From an uncultured Bacilli bacterium (GTDB lineage Bacteria > Bacillota_I > Bacilli_A > RF39 > UBA660): a DNA stretch of 64,000 nucleotides. The position numbers were made by a program, and so were the translations under genes. A model generated the notes under the pieces. It was given only the letters and a program-made list of their open reading frames with translations. It was not told the origin of the DNA and searched no databases. Within the stretch, counting starts at the first letter, position 1; each line of letters starts with the position of its first letter. Where the stretch lies: contig CANROB010000002.1 in the NCBI GenBank assembly GCA_947632115.1, positions 22,107 to 86,106 on the forward strand. The letters are read 5' to 3'. Below, piece after piece: positions 41,862 through 49,602 of the stretch.

Positions 41862-44132
41862 ATGGGTAAATTAATTAATTTGTTTTTTACTTATATGAGA
41901 GAAAATGTCCTTTTTTGTGTACTCGTAATAGCAGTATTTGTCTTAGTGATGATGACTTCTCTGGCTGTTATTTTCAAAAAAATTAGAATTCACCCATGGA
42001 AAGCGTTTATTCCATTTTATAATATTATTGTGGTTTTAACTACAGTAGATATTCCTTATTGGATGATTCTTTTATTTTTCATTCCTTTTGTGAATTTTAT
42101 TGGAATTCCAGTTATGACATTGTTGTTGGGATGGAAATTTGGATCTTATTGCCGTAAGGGAATCATTATGAGAGTGGGATTGATGTTTTTACCACCACTC
42201 TTTTATCCTTTGTTAGCTTATTCTGATATTACGCTTGAGGATAATTCGAAAATGGATTTTGCACCTGTTTTACCAAAGCACTTTAAGCTAGATGCTATAG
42301 ATGTTGAGGATGTAGAAATTAAAGGGGCTTATAGTTTAAGCAATGATGTTTTAAATGAGATTGCTCCACAAGTAAAAAGAACATTTTCGTATACACCAAT
42401 TGCAACCAAGAAAAAAGAAATTAATAACAATCCAGATAACGTTTCTTTAGCAGCTAATACAGGGGATGTTGAGGATTTAAATCGAGTTTTACCAACAGCG
42501 GATGATTTAACGTTTGACTATTCTACCCTTTATCAGGGAAAGTTTATGGAACCTAAGTTTGAATCTCCTATTCAACCAATAGAAGAAGAACCAGAGGAAG
42601 AAGTGGTAGAAGAGGTTATTGAAGAACCAGAACCAGTCGAAGAGGAAGAAGAAATTGTTCTTCCTGTTATTCATGATGTAGAATTAGAAAAAGCAGAACC
42701 AGTAGAAGCAATGGGGCCTATTGCTATTAATAAAAGAGATGAATTAAGTCGTAAACGTGTAAGTGCGAAGAAAGAAAAAGTAGTTGGTACCATTCCAGCT
42801 GATGCTTTAGAAGAAAAGCCTGAAAAAGAAGAAAAGGCAGAAGAATCCGCTTCCTCAGAAGAGGACGAAGAAGTAACTGTTGAAGAAAAAGAGGAAGAGG
42901 TAGCGGTTGATGAAGCAGAAAAAGAAGAAATAGATAATGAAAAATCATCTGAGGAACAGGATGAAGTAGTAGAGAAAGTAGAAAAAGAAGATATTCCAGT
43001 TTCTGAAGATCCTTCTATAGAGGAAAAACCTGAAGAAGAAATAGAGGTTACTCCTTTAGAAGAAACACCGGTTGAAGAAGTTATGTCTGTGACAGAAGAG
43101 GTAGAAAAGGAAGAGACTTTAGAAGAAACTGTTCCACCTGTAGAAGAGACACCAGTTGAAGAAACTGTATCTACGGAAGAAGAACAACCTTTAGAAGAAG
43201 CAATTCCTGAGGTAAAAGAAGAATCAGCTGAAGTTGTTCCTGAGAGTGTAGAAGAACCAGAGGAGAAAGTAGAGACTGTTGAAAATGATTCATTAGAAAC
43301 ACCAGTTGAAGAAAAGGTAGAAGAACCTATAGAACCATTAGATTTACCTACTTCTCCAGCTTTAGAACCTGTTTCTGTTGCTCCTAAAACGGAGGAAACT
43401 GTTGACGGAGTACAGTTAGCGCCTCCTCCTTTAGATGAGGAATTACCAGAGGTTGCTCCTCCACCAGAACTCACCATTGATACGACACCAGTTCCAGCAG
43501 TAGAGGATACCATTTTTCAACCAATACAGGAAGTTGCTCCTATTCATATGGAAGAAGAAAATGCTTTAGAACCACAAGTGCCAGAGGAAGTATTTAGTAT
43601 GAATATTGCTGAGCCAGAAGCTTTACCTGTTGGATTTTTAATGACAAATGCGCCAGTAGATCCTACTATCCCACAAGCTGCAGCTCAAGAGAATAATACT
43701 TTGATTTCTTCTGTAGTAGAGGATAAAGATCAAAGTTCTAAGAATATTAATGAAATAGAGATGACCAAAGAAGAGGCAATGGGATTTGGACCAAAGAAAA
43801 CATTCATTGATATTGGAACTCTTAATAGTGATATCAATAATAATTTCAATATGGGACAGAATATGGCTCAAAACCAAATGCCACAACAGATGATGAATCA
43901 ACCAAGTATTTTTACAAATCCAATGATGAATACACAACAAACAACAGGAGCACAAATGATGACAGTAAATAATGGTCAAACAAATTACGCTTCTATTTTC
44001 CAAACAGCTGATGCTAATGGAACTCCTTTATTAAGACCTATTGAAAGTACTTTGGAGAAAACTTGTCCAGTTTGTGGTACAAAAGTAAAACAAGAATGTC
44101 CTGTTTGTATTATGTGTGGTCATCGTTTTTAA
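41862..44132 (+). CDS. DUF5684-like membrane protein with acidic linker and zinc ribbon
   Basis: The 756-residue protein has three parts. The N-terminus has about four helices with HPWKAFIPFYNIIVVL and a following FFIPFVNFIGIPV segment, resembling the DUF5684 membrane domain. Residues ~180-630 are a long, low-complexity, Glu/Pro/Val-rich acidic region with many VEE/PVEE motifs. The C-terminus ends in a zinc ribbon-like CPVCGTKVKQECPVCIMCG. The other two proteins of this operon also end in zinc ribbons, so they probably form one membrane-associated assembly. The function is unknown. The long antisense frame opposite the acidic region is an artefact of its composition. Confidence 0.75.
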   Translation: MGKLINLFFTYMRENVLFCVLVIAVFVLVMMTSLAVIFKKIRIHPWKAFIPFYNIIVVLTTVDIPYWMILLFFIPFVNFIGIPVMTLLLGWKFGSYCRKGIIMRVGLMFLPPLFYPLLAYSDITLEDNSKMDFAPVLPKHFKLDAIDVEDVEIKGAYSLSNDVLNEIAPQVKRTFSYTPIATKKKEINNNPDNVSLAANTGDVEDLNRVLPTADDLTFDYSTLYQGKFMEPKFESPIQPIEEEPEEEVVEEVIEEPEPVEEEEEIVLPVIHDVELEKAEPVEAMGPIAINKRDELSRKRVSAKKEKVVGTIPADALEEKPEKEEKAEESASSEEDEEVTVEEKEEEVAVDEAEKEEIDNEKSSEEQDEVVEKVEKEDIPVSEDPSIEEKPEEEIEVTPLEETPVEEVMSVTEEVEKEETLEETVPPVEETPVEETVSTEEEQPLEEAIPEVKEESAEVVPESVEEPEEKVETVENDSLETPVEEKVEEPIEPLDLPTSPALEPVSVAPKTEETVDGVQLAPPPLDEELPEVAPPPELTIDTTPVPAVEDTIFQPIQEVAPIHMEEENALEPQVPEEVFSMNIAEPEALPVGFLMTNAPVDPTIPQAAAQENNTLISSVVEDKDQSSKNINEIEMTKEEAMGFGPKKTFIDIGTLNSDINNNFNMGQNMAQNQMPQQMMNQPSIFTNPMMNTQQTTGAQMMTVNNGQTNYASIFQTADANGTPLLRPIESTLEKTCPVCGTKVKQECPVCIMCGHRF

Positions 44133-44141
44133 GGAGAATAA

Positions 44142-44894
44142 ATGAGATTTTTAGCAATTTTATTAGGTACAATTTTAGGAATCGTTCTCTTTTTAGAGAT
44201 TGCTTGCTTATTTCTTTATTTCTATTTTAAAAAGAAATTTAGGGAACTTGGCATTCCTATTCACACCATAAAAGAATTTAAACAGGAAATGATTCGTTCT
44301 AGGGAAGAGGATCAAACTAGAATAAAAAGTATTTCTGGAATGACCTCACTGATGTTACCTAGAATTCGCGAGGATTTTCCGGAATTTAATGAACAAGAAC
44401 TCTATGCTAAGACAGAAGAGGGATTGAGAAAAGTATTTAGCGCTTTAGAAGAACAGGATAGTAAGTTAGTGAGGGAATATCCTTTAATTAGAGATAGTAT
44501 TAGTAAAGTCATTGACGATTATAAAAATTCTAATTTCAAAGAAAAATATGACGATATTATCTTTCATAAATTTGCGATTTATGCATATGAAAAAAAAGAA
44601 GGAATTGCTACTGTTACTGTTTCTGTTGCACTAGAGTATTATTACGAAAAACGAAAAGGAGAAAAAATCTTACAAGATTTTACGAAATATAAAAAGCAGA
44701 CGAGATATCAAGTAAAATTCATCTATATTTATGATGAATCCAAGGTTGGTGCTGCTAAATCACTTGCGATTAATTGTCCGAACTGTGGAGCCCCGATTAC
44801 GGTATTAGGCCACAAGTATTGTAATTATTGTGGCTCTGCTGTGAAGGAAGTTAATTTAAAAGCATGGGAACTTAGTTCCTATCAAGAAAATTAA
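44142..44894 (+). CDS. Single-helix membrane protein with C-terminal zinc ribbon
   Basis: The 250-residue protein has an N-terminal transmembrane helix (about 5-28), a helical segment, then an alpha/beta domain (about 95-200) with alternating charged strands (GIATVTVSVALEYYYEKRKGE). That domain is loosely Tim44/NTF2-like in appearance, which is uncertain. It ends with CPNCGAPITVLGHKYCNYCG, a clear zinc ribbon. The middle gene of a three-gene operon (9 nt and 17 nt spacings), it may anchor the SPFH protein encoded next. AAGGAGAATAA precedes the ATG. Confidence 0.75.
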   Translation: MRFLAILLGTILGIVLFLEIACLFLYFYFKKKFRELGIPIHTIKEFKQEMIRSREEDQTRIKSISGMTSLMLPRIREDFPEFNEQELYAKTEEGLRKVFSALEEQDSKLVREYPLIRDSISKVIDDYKNSNFKEKYDDIIFHKFAIYAYEKKEGIATVTVSVALEYYYEKRKGEKILQDFTKYKKQTRYQVKFIYIYDESKVGAAKSLAINCPNCGAPITVLGHKYCNYCGSAVKEVNLKAWELSSYQEN

Positions 44895-44911
44895 GAAAGA
44901 GGGTATGTTTT

Positions 44912-46219
44912 ATGGGTTTAATAAAAGCCGCTGTCGGTGCAATTGGATCTACTATGGGCGACCAATGGCAGGATCTGATTAAATGCGACAATTTAGATAA
45001 TGATACATTGATGGTGAAACAAACAACACCAAGTGGACAAATTTCAAAAGGAAGTAGAATTATAGTAGCTCCTGGACAGGTTGCTGTTATTTATGATTCT
45101 GGATCAATTGTAGATGCCACTGCTGAAGAGGGAACTTATACATTTGATCAATCTACTTCTCCATCATTCTTTGGTGGTCAATTCGGTGCTGTTTTTAAAG
45201 AAATGTGGCAAAGATTTACATATAATGGAACGCCAGCAAAAGAACAAGCTGTCTTCTATTTCAATGTAAAAGAGATTGTAGATAATAAATTCGGAACGGC
45301 TCAACCAGTTCCATTCCAAGACTGGGGGCATGCAATTCCTAACCAAATGTTAGGTACTCTTATGCCAATGGCTGTAAGAATTAAATGTTATGGTAAATAT
45401 ACATTTAAGATTAGTGATCCTGCTATTTTCATGAGAGAATTTGCTGGTACTGAGACGGTTGTTAAGAAGGAGACTCTTCTATCTCAAATGACTTCTGAGG
45501 TTAGTGCTGCTTTCCAAAATGTCTTAAATGAATTAGGAAATAGTGAACATAAAGTTCCTGCCATGGAATTACGTAATTATTCTGATGAAATTAAAACCAT
45601 CATGGATGAAAGAACATTTGATGAACCTATTCGAAATAGAGGTATCCAATTAGTTGGATTCTTAGTAGAATCTGTTACTCCAGATGATGATTCTCTAGCG
45701 AAGTTTGAAGAATACGAACACAACGCTAACTCTATGATGCAACAAGGTAGAGTTCTTGATGTTATGGAAACAGCTGCCGGTAATGCCAATGGAGCTGCTA
45801 CTGGTATGATGGGTCTTGGCGTTATGAATATGGCTAGTGGTGGAATGACAGGTGGCGTTATGCAAAATGCTTTCGCACAACCTGCACAGGGCGCACAACA
45901 AGGATTTGATCCTTATGCAAATGCTGCTACTCCTGCACCTGCCGCTCCTGCTAGTGCACCAACAGAACCAGCAGGAAGAACTTGTCCAAATTGTGGAACC
46001 GTTTCTAATGGAAAATTCTGTTTTAACTGTGGAGCTAGTATGGAACCTGCTGCACCAGTTGAAAAGAAATGTCCAAAATGTGGAGCTACTTTATTAGATG
46101 GTGCTAAGTTCTGTGTAGAATGTGGGTCTTCTACAGAAGCACCTGCTCAAGTTCCAGCTGAGGAAGCAAAGGAAGAAGCATCAAAAGAAGCAACAGATAC
46201 GACGGAGCCAACAGCTTAA
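44912..46219 (+). CDS. SPFH-domain protein (YdjI/virion-core type) with two zinc ribbons
   Basis: The 435-residue protein has an SPFH-type domain of the bacterial virion-core-like/YdjI group: GSRIIVAPGQVAVIYDSG near residue 50, then EGTYTFDQSTSPSFFGGQFG, and a long core to about 270. An Ala/Gly/Met-rich linker follows. Two zinc ribbons close it: CPNCGTVSNGKFCFNCG and CPKCGATLLDGAKFCVECG. The tail is Glu/Ala-rich. Such proteins assemble at the membrane; YdjI in B. subtilis recruits PspA-type stress proteins. No PspA gene is adjacent here. The ribosome binding site is AGAGGG. Confidence 0.85.
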   Translation: MGLIKAAVGAIGSTMGDQWQDLIKCDNLDNDTLMVKQTTPSGQISKGSRIIVAPGQVAVIYDSGSIVDATAEEGTYTFDQSTSPSFFGGQFGAVFKEMWQRFTYNGTPAKEQAVFYFNVKEIVDNKFGTAQPVPFQDWGHAIPNQMLGTLMPMAVRIKCYGKYTFKISDPAIFMREFAGTETVVKKETLLSQMTSEVSAAFQNVLNELGNSEHKVPAMELRNYSDEIKTIMDERTFDEPIRNRGIQLVGFLVESVTPDDDSLAKFEEYEHNANSMMQQGRVLDVMETAAGNANGAATGMMGLGVMNMASGGMTGGVMQNAFAQPAQGAQQGFDPYANAATPAPAAPASAPTEPAGRTCPNCGTVSNGKFCFNCGASMEPAAPVEKKCPKCGATLLDGAKFCVECGSSTEAPAQVPAEEAKEEASKEATDTTEPTA

Positions 46220-46228
46220 TTGTCAATG

Positions 46229-46255
46229 AAAAGGAATTTCAAGTTCCTTTTTTTT
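46229..46255 (+). terminator. Terminator of the zinc-ribbon/SPFH operon
   Basis: AAAAGGAA (46229-46236) and TTCCTTTT (46244-46251) flank a 7-nt loop, followed by Ts. Confidence 0.88.
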
Positions 46256-46263
46256 GTGAAACA

Positions 46264-46293
46264 TTGACAAGAAGCTCATAAACATGATATAGT
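46264..46293 (+). promoter_or_regulatory. Promoter of the 6S RNA
   Basis: TTGACA (46264-46269), an 18-nt spacer and TATAGT (46288-46293). Predicted start near G46300. Confidence 0.75.
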
Positions 46294-46299
46294 TAAATT

Positions 46300-46475
46300 G
46301 CTAAAAGGTATGGTTTGTCTTTATTTGAAAAACCTACTAATTAACGTATTGGGAGTCAGCGTATTCAAGTGGTGTTGAAGACCCTGATTTATCGGGGGAT
46401 CCTAAAGCCTGAAACAAGACACCCACCTGGTAGAACAGGTTTAATCGTTAACTGACGCCAACCTTTTGGCTTTTT
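46300..46475 (+). ncRNA. ssrS: 6S RNA candidate
   Basis: The ~175-nt RNA gene has its own promoter. The ends close exactly: GCUAAAAGGU (46300-46309) pairs with ACCUUUUGGC (46461-46470), extended by UGG/CCA and GUC/GAC, and then a U-run follows. Inside are a GACCC-UGAUUUAUC-GGGG hairpin and a GCCUGAAACAAGACACCCACCUG-type 3' strand that I associate with Bacillota 6S RNAs. This is the long helix with central bubble expected of 6S RNA, which binds housekeeping RNA polymerase. The call rests on architecture and remembered motifs; no covariance search was made. Confidence 0.75.
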
Positions 46476-46477
46476 TT
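46457..46477 (+). terminator. Terminator at the end of the 6S RNA
   Basis: GCCAA-CCTT-TTGGC followed by seven Ts. It shares bases with the closing helix of the 6S RNA, and the ribosome binding site of the next gene starts directly after it. Confidence 0.8.
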
Positions 46478-46489
46478 ATGGAGTTGGGT

Positions 46490-47086
46490 ATGAAGAATTT
46501 ATTAGAGGAAACCTATATTGTATTTGATACAGAAACAACGGGATTAGATCCTAAAAGTGGCGATCAAATGATTGAAATTGGTGCGGTTAAGATTCAAAAT
46601 GGAAAAGTAATTGACCGATTTGATGAACTAATTAATCCGCAAAGACCATTAGATCCTAAAATTGTGGAAGTAACCAATATTACTGATGAAATGTTAAAAG
46701 ATAAACCAACAGAAGAAGAGGTTTTAAAACATTTTATTGCTTGGATAAAAGATGATATTTTAGTGGCGCATAATGCCAATTTTGACTTATCATTTTTAAA
46801 AATGGCTTATTTTAAATATCATCTTGGCAATTTAAATCAAGATTGTGTGGATACCTTAGAATTATCTAGATATTTAGAGCCTTATGAAAAATATCATAAT
46901 TTAACGGTCTTGATGAAAAGATATGAAATCGTTTGGGATGAAGAGAAGCATCACCGAGCAGATTATGATGCAGAGGGTACTAGTCTTATCTTTTTAGAGA
47001 TGTTAAAAAGGCTAGAAAGAAGAAATATTAAAACCCTAGATCAACTAAAGAAAATTCCAAAAATTTTAGCAAATAAGAGAGTTTAA
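46490..47086 (+). CDS. DnaQ-family 3'-5' exonuclease
   Basis: The 198-residue DEDDh exonuclease has Exo I FDTETTGLDP, Exo II HNANFDLSFL and Exo III HRADYDAEG with the catalytic His. It resembles the proofreading domain of PolC but stands alone. It could act as a stand-alone epsilon-like proofreader or in RNA/DNA trimming; the role is uncertain. The start ATG 46490 has GGAG six bases upstream; the ATG at 46478 lies in the terminator U-run. No separate promoter is visible, so expression may rely on readthrough from 6S RNA. Confidence 0.85.
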   Translation: MKNLLEETYIVFDTETTGLDPKSGDQMIEIGAVKIQNGKVIDRFDELINPQRPLDPKIVEVTNITDEMLKDKPTEEEVLKHFIAWIKDDILVAHNANFDLSFLKMAYFKYHLGNLNQDCVDTLELSRYLEPYEKYHNLTVLMKRYEIVWDEEKHHRADYDAEGTSLIFLEMLKRLERRNIKTLDQLKKIPKILANKRV

Positions 47087-47097
47087 TCTCTTTTTTT
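47075..47097 (+). terminator. Terminator of the exonuclease gene
   Basis: AAGAGA/TCTCTT hairpin containing the stop codon, followed by seven Ts. The extended -10 of the next gene begins at the last T. Confidence 0.82.
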
Positions 47098-47105
47098 GAT
47101 ATAAT
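47097..47105 (+). promoter_or_regulatory. Extended -10 promoter of the WYL regulator
   Basis: TGA-TATAAT begins directly at the end of the preceding terminator U-run; the ATG is 15 nt downstream. Confidence 0.7.
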
Positions 47106-47120
47106 GAAGATGGTGAGTTT

Positions 47121-47741
47121 ATGGGAAAGTTATCCAATCTTTTAAATATGATAGAGTATTTAAATACGGGAAGAAAATATTCGATTGAAGAACTTTCCTC
47201 TCTTTTAGAGGTAAGCCCTAGAATGGTCCGTTTCTATAAAGAAGAGATGGAAAAAGCGGGAATTTATGTGGATACCATACATGGACCCTATGGTGGCTAT
47301 GTTTTAAAAAGACCAGTTCTTTTACCGGATAGAAGTCTTTCAGAAGGGGATTTACATTTCTTAGAAGAATTTTCTAATACCCTAAAAGGAAAAGAACAAG
47401 AAGAAATGCTTTTGCTTTTAGATAAATTAAGAGGTTCTTTATTTACATCGAGGGAAACGATTCCTTTACCAGATAAAGATTTACCGATTTATAATGCATT
47501 TTCTAAAGCGATTAAAGAAAAAAGAAAAGTGGAAATTCACTATTTATCAAAAGGAAAACCGGAAAATGTAAGAATCATCCATCCTTATCATATTTTTCGT
47601 TTAGAAGAAGGATGGGCAGTAGCTGCTTATTGCGAGAGAAAAGAAGATCTTCGCCATTTTGAATTTTCTAGAATTACTAAAGTTCATTTGTTAGAAGAAT
47701 TTTATGAAATAAATGATACTGACCAAATATTACCACATTAA
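47121..47741 (+). CDS. WYL-domain transcriptional regulator
   Basis: The 206-residue YafY-type regulator has an N-terminal winged helix-turn-helix (KLSNLLNMIEYLNTGRKYSIEELSSLLEVSPRMVRFYKEEM), a linker, and a C-terminal WYL domain (KAIKEKRKVEIHYLSKGKPENVRIIHPYHIFRLEEGWAVAAYCERKEDLRHFEFSRI). WYL domains sense nucleic acids or nucleotide-like ligands. It is short for the family, without the WCX extension. The next genes encode a SIS-domain protein and a PfkB kinase, which are likely targets. GGTGAG precedes the ATG. Confidence 0.85.
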   Translation: MGKLSNLLNMIEYLNTGRKYSIEELSSLLEVSPRMVRFYKEEMEKAGIYVDTIHGPYGGYVLKRPVLLPDRSLSEGDLHFLEEFSNTLKGKEQEEMLLLLDKLRGSLFTSRETIPLPDKDLPIYNAFSKAIKEKRKVEIHYLSKGKPENVRIIHPYHIFRLEEGWAVAAYCERKEDLRHFEFSRITKVHLLEEFYEINDTDQILPH

Positions 47742-47742
47742 C

Positions 47743-47751
47743 TGTTATGAT
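47743..47751 (+). promoter_or_regulatory. Extended -10 of the SIS/PfkB operon
   Basis: TGT-TATGAT, 20 nt before the ATG at 47772, with AAGGTGG between. Confidence 0.5.
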
Positions 47752-47771
47752 GAAGTTAAGGTGGTATTTTT

Positions 47772-48680
47772 ATGGAAGAAAATTTTTCATTTTTTAGAAG
47801 TCGTATTTTATCGACACTTGCTTATACAGATTGTAAGCAGTTATTTGAGAACCTAGATCATATACGGGGAAATACTTTATTTGTTGGAGCTGGAGGATCA
47901 AAAGTCGTTTCGCTTTTTGCTTGCTTGGTATTAGAAAAGAAGAATCATCTTTTAGGGGTAACGTGTTCTTATCGAGATTTACTTTATATGCCGTTAGAAG
48001 AATATCAAAATCTTTTTGTTGCAAGCTATAGTGGTATGAATTATGGCGTAACAGTAGCGCAAAAGATTCCTTTAAAGAAGTATTTATTTTCAAGTAAAAA
48101 AGAAGAAAATACTTTTGATAGCCTCCTTTCTTATGGCTCTTTTCTCCCTAAAGAAAAAAGTTTTATCTCTTTAGGTGCTACTTTAGTTCCCATGACATTA
48201 CTTCTTCTTTACTATAATCCTTCTTTTTTTCCCATTTTTCCATCCATAGAAGAAAAGTATTTAACTCGCGCTTATTCTTCTTTTGAGGTATATACCGGAC
48301 TGGATACTTCCGTTGCTGCTACTTATTTAGAATCGACGATTGTAGAAGCAGGACTAGGGACAATTGTTCTTCATGATAAGTATGATTATTGCCATGGAAG
48401 AAGTACCTATTCTAAAGTACAAAAGCCACTTATCATTTATCTTATCAATCAAGAAAAAGAACTAGATCGGGTTCTACTATCCCTTTTTCAGAGTAAAAAA
48501 AGAAATATCGTTATTTTAAAAGGGGAATCTTCTGATTTTCTTTTCAATCAATATCAATTATTAGTAAAATCCATGTATCTAACCAAAGAAATCGCTAGCT
48601 ATTTAAAAAAAGACTTATCGGAAGTTTCTTATGATAAGACGATTGTTCCTAAAGTTTATCATTTTGAAGGAGAAATGTAA
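47772..48680 (+). CDS. SIS-domain phosphosugar-binding protein
   Basis: The 302-residue protein has two SIS-like halves. The first carries TLFVGAGGSKVVSLFACLVL (about 35-54) and LFVASYSGMNYGVT, the glycine-rich and Ser-rich loops that bind phosphosugars. The second has EAGLGTIVLHDKYDYCHGRSTYS, resembling the His-Gly-Arg motif of sugar isomerase-type SIS proteins, and FQSKKRNIVIL. An aldose-ketose isomerase or deglycase role is suggested. It is translationally coupled (TAATG) to a PfkB-family kinase, so they probably act on one sugar, whose identity is unknown. Confidence 0.72.
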   Translation: MEENFSFFRSRILSTLAYTDCKQLFENLDHIRGNTLFVGAGGSKVVSLFACLVLEKKNHLLGVTCSYRDLLYMPLEEYQNLFVASYSGMNYGVTVAQKIPLKKYLFSSKKEENTFDSLLSYGSFLPKEKSFISLGATLVPMTLLLLYYNPSFFPIFPSIEEKYLTRAYSSFEVYTGLDTSVAATYLESTIVEAGLGTIVLHDKYDYCHGRSTYSKVQKPLIIYLINQEKELDRVLLSLFQSKKRNIVILKGESSDFLFNQYQLLVKSMYLTKEIASYLKKDLSEVSYDKTIVPKVYHFEGEM

Positions 48681-49540
48681 TGAAAATCATTGGTGTTGGA
48701 GATTTAGTTTGTGATTTATACTATCAAGACGGAAAAATGATAGGGGTAGATGGAGGAAAAAGTTTTGCTAATATTGTTGTGAATTTAGCAGACCAGTTTC
48801 CTACTTATATTTGGGGAGCTTGTGGGTTAGATTTCTATGGGGATATCGCTTTAAAATCATTAGAAGAGTTAGGCGTAGAAACTAAGTATATCATTCGCTA
48901 TCCTGTTTCAACAAGGCTCTTTCATATCGATTATGAAAAGAGGAAGACAACCAAAAAAGATTTTAAAACAAATGAGAAAACTTGGTATCCTATTTCCTTA
49001 ACATCTCCTAAAATAGAAGATATTTTAGAAAAGGAAGATGTTCTTATTTTAGATAGTTTTTCTCACCCTAATCTTTCTATTTTTAAAAGTACTTCTTGTA
49101 AGAAGATGGTAGATCTTGGCTATTTTAAAGAACTAGATAGTATGAGTGATGAAGAGATTTATGAGTTATTTAAAACACCAATAGCTGTTTTAAATATGAA
49201 TGAGAGAGTAGAGAAATACCTGCTTCATCGTTTTCATAAAATCGATTTTTTAAATGTTCAACTTTTCATTATCACCTATGGGAAGAAGGGAGCAAAATTT
49301 ATGTGGAACGATAATTCTCTTTTTCTTCCTCTTATTCATCAAGAAAAAGAGATTGATACAAATGGTTTAGGAGACCTATTCTTTTCACAATTTATTGCTT
49401 ACTATTTAAAACATGATAGGGTTACAGAAGAAGGTCTTAAAAAGACATTTGAAGAGGCAACGAAAAAGACTTCTTTCCTAGCTAGTAAAATTGGAGCAAG
49501 AGGTCATTTGCATGCCCTTTATAGGGATCAAGAGAAATAA
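48680..49540 (+). CDS. PfkB-family carbohydrate kinase
   Basis: The 286-residue ribokinase-like kinase has an N-terminal GVGDLVCDLYYQDGKMIGVDGGKSFANIVVNLA with substrate-binding Gly-Gly and Asn, a core GLDFYGDIALKSLEELGVET, and a C-terminal signature DTNGLGDLFFSQFIAYYL. In most PfkB proteins the last motif is DTxGAGD; Ala is replaced by Leu here, but the catalytic Asp is kept. The lid region reads VSTRLFHIDYEKRKTTKKDF. The substrate sugar is unknown. Paired with the SIS protein upstream. Confidence 0.82.
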   Translation: MKIIGVGDLVCDLYYQDGKMIGVDGGKSFANIVVNLADQFPTYIWGACGLDFYGDIALKSLEELGVETKYIIRYPVSTRLFHIDYEKRKTTKKDFKTNEKTWYPISLTSPKIEDILEKEDVLILDSFSHPNLSIFKSTSCKKMVDLGYFKELDSMSDEEIYELFKTPIAVLNMNERVEKYLLHRFHKIDFLNVQLFIITYGKKGAKFMWNDNSLFLPLIHQEKEIDTNGLGDLFFSQFIAYYLKHDRVTEEGLKKTFEEATKKTSFLASKIGARGHLHALYRDQEK

Positions 49541-49553
49541 TTTCTCTTTTTTT
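49530..49553 (+). terminator. Terminator of the SIS/PfkB operon
   Basis: AAGAGAAA (49530-49537) and TTTCTCTT (49541-49548) with a 3-nt loop and a T-run; it contains the PfkB stop. Confidence 0.85.
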
Positions 49554-49583
49554 GTATAAAAGAAGAAAATTTCTTTCAATATA
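49553..49583 (+). promoter_or_regulatory. Putative SigF/SigG-type promoter of sigG
   Basis: TGTATA (49553-49558), an 18-nt spacer and CAATATA (49577-49583). This partly matches SigG/SigF consensus elements (TGAATA, CATACTA). No TATAAT is present, unlike almost every other gene in the window. The ATG is at 49603 after AAAGGAG. Confidence 0.4.
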
Positions 49584-49602
49584 GAGTTGAAAGGAGAAAA
49601 TT

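Noticed and set aside
42671..43513. Long antisense open frame rich in Ser/Thr/Val
   Set aside because: It is the complement of the Glu/Pro-rich acidic linker of the 41862-44132 gene; the biased codons remove stops on the other strand. No ribosome binding site or promoter.
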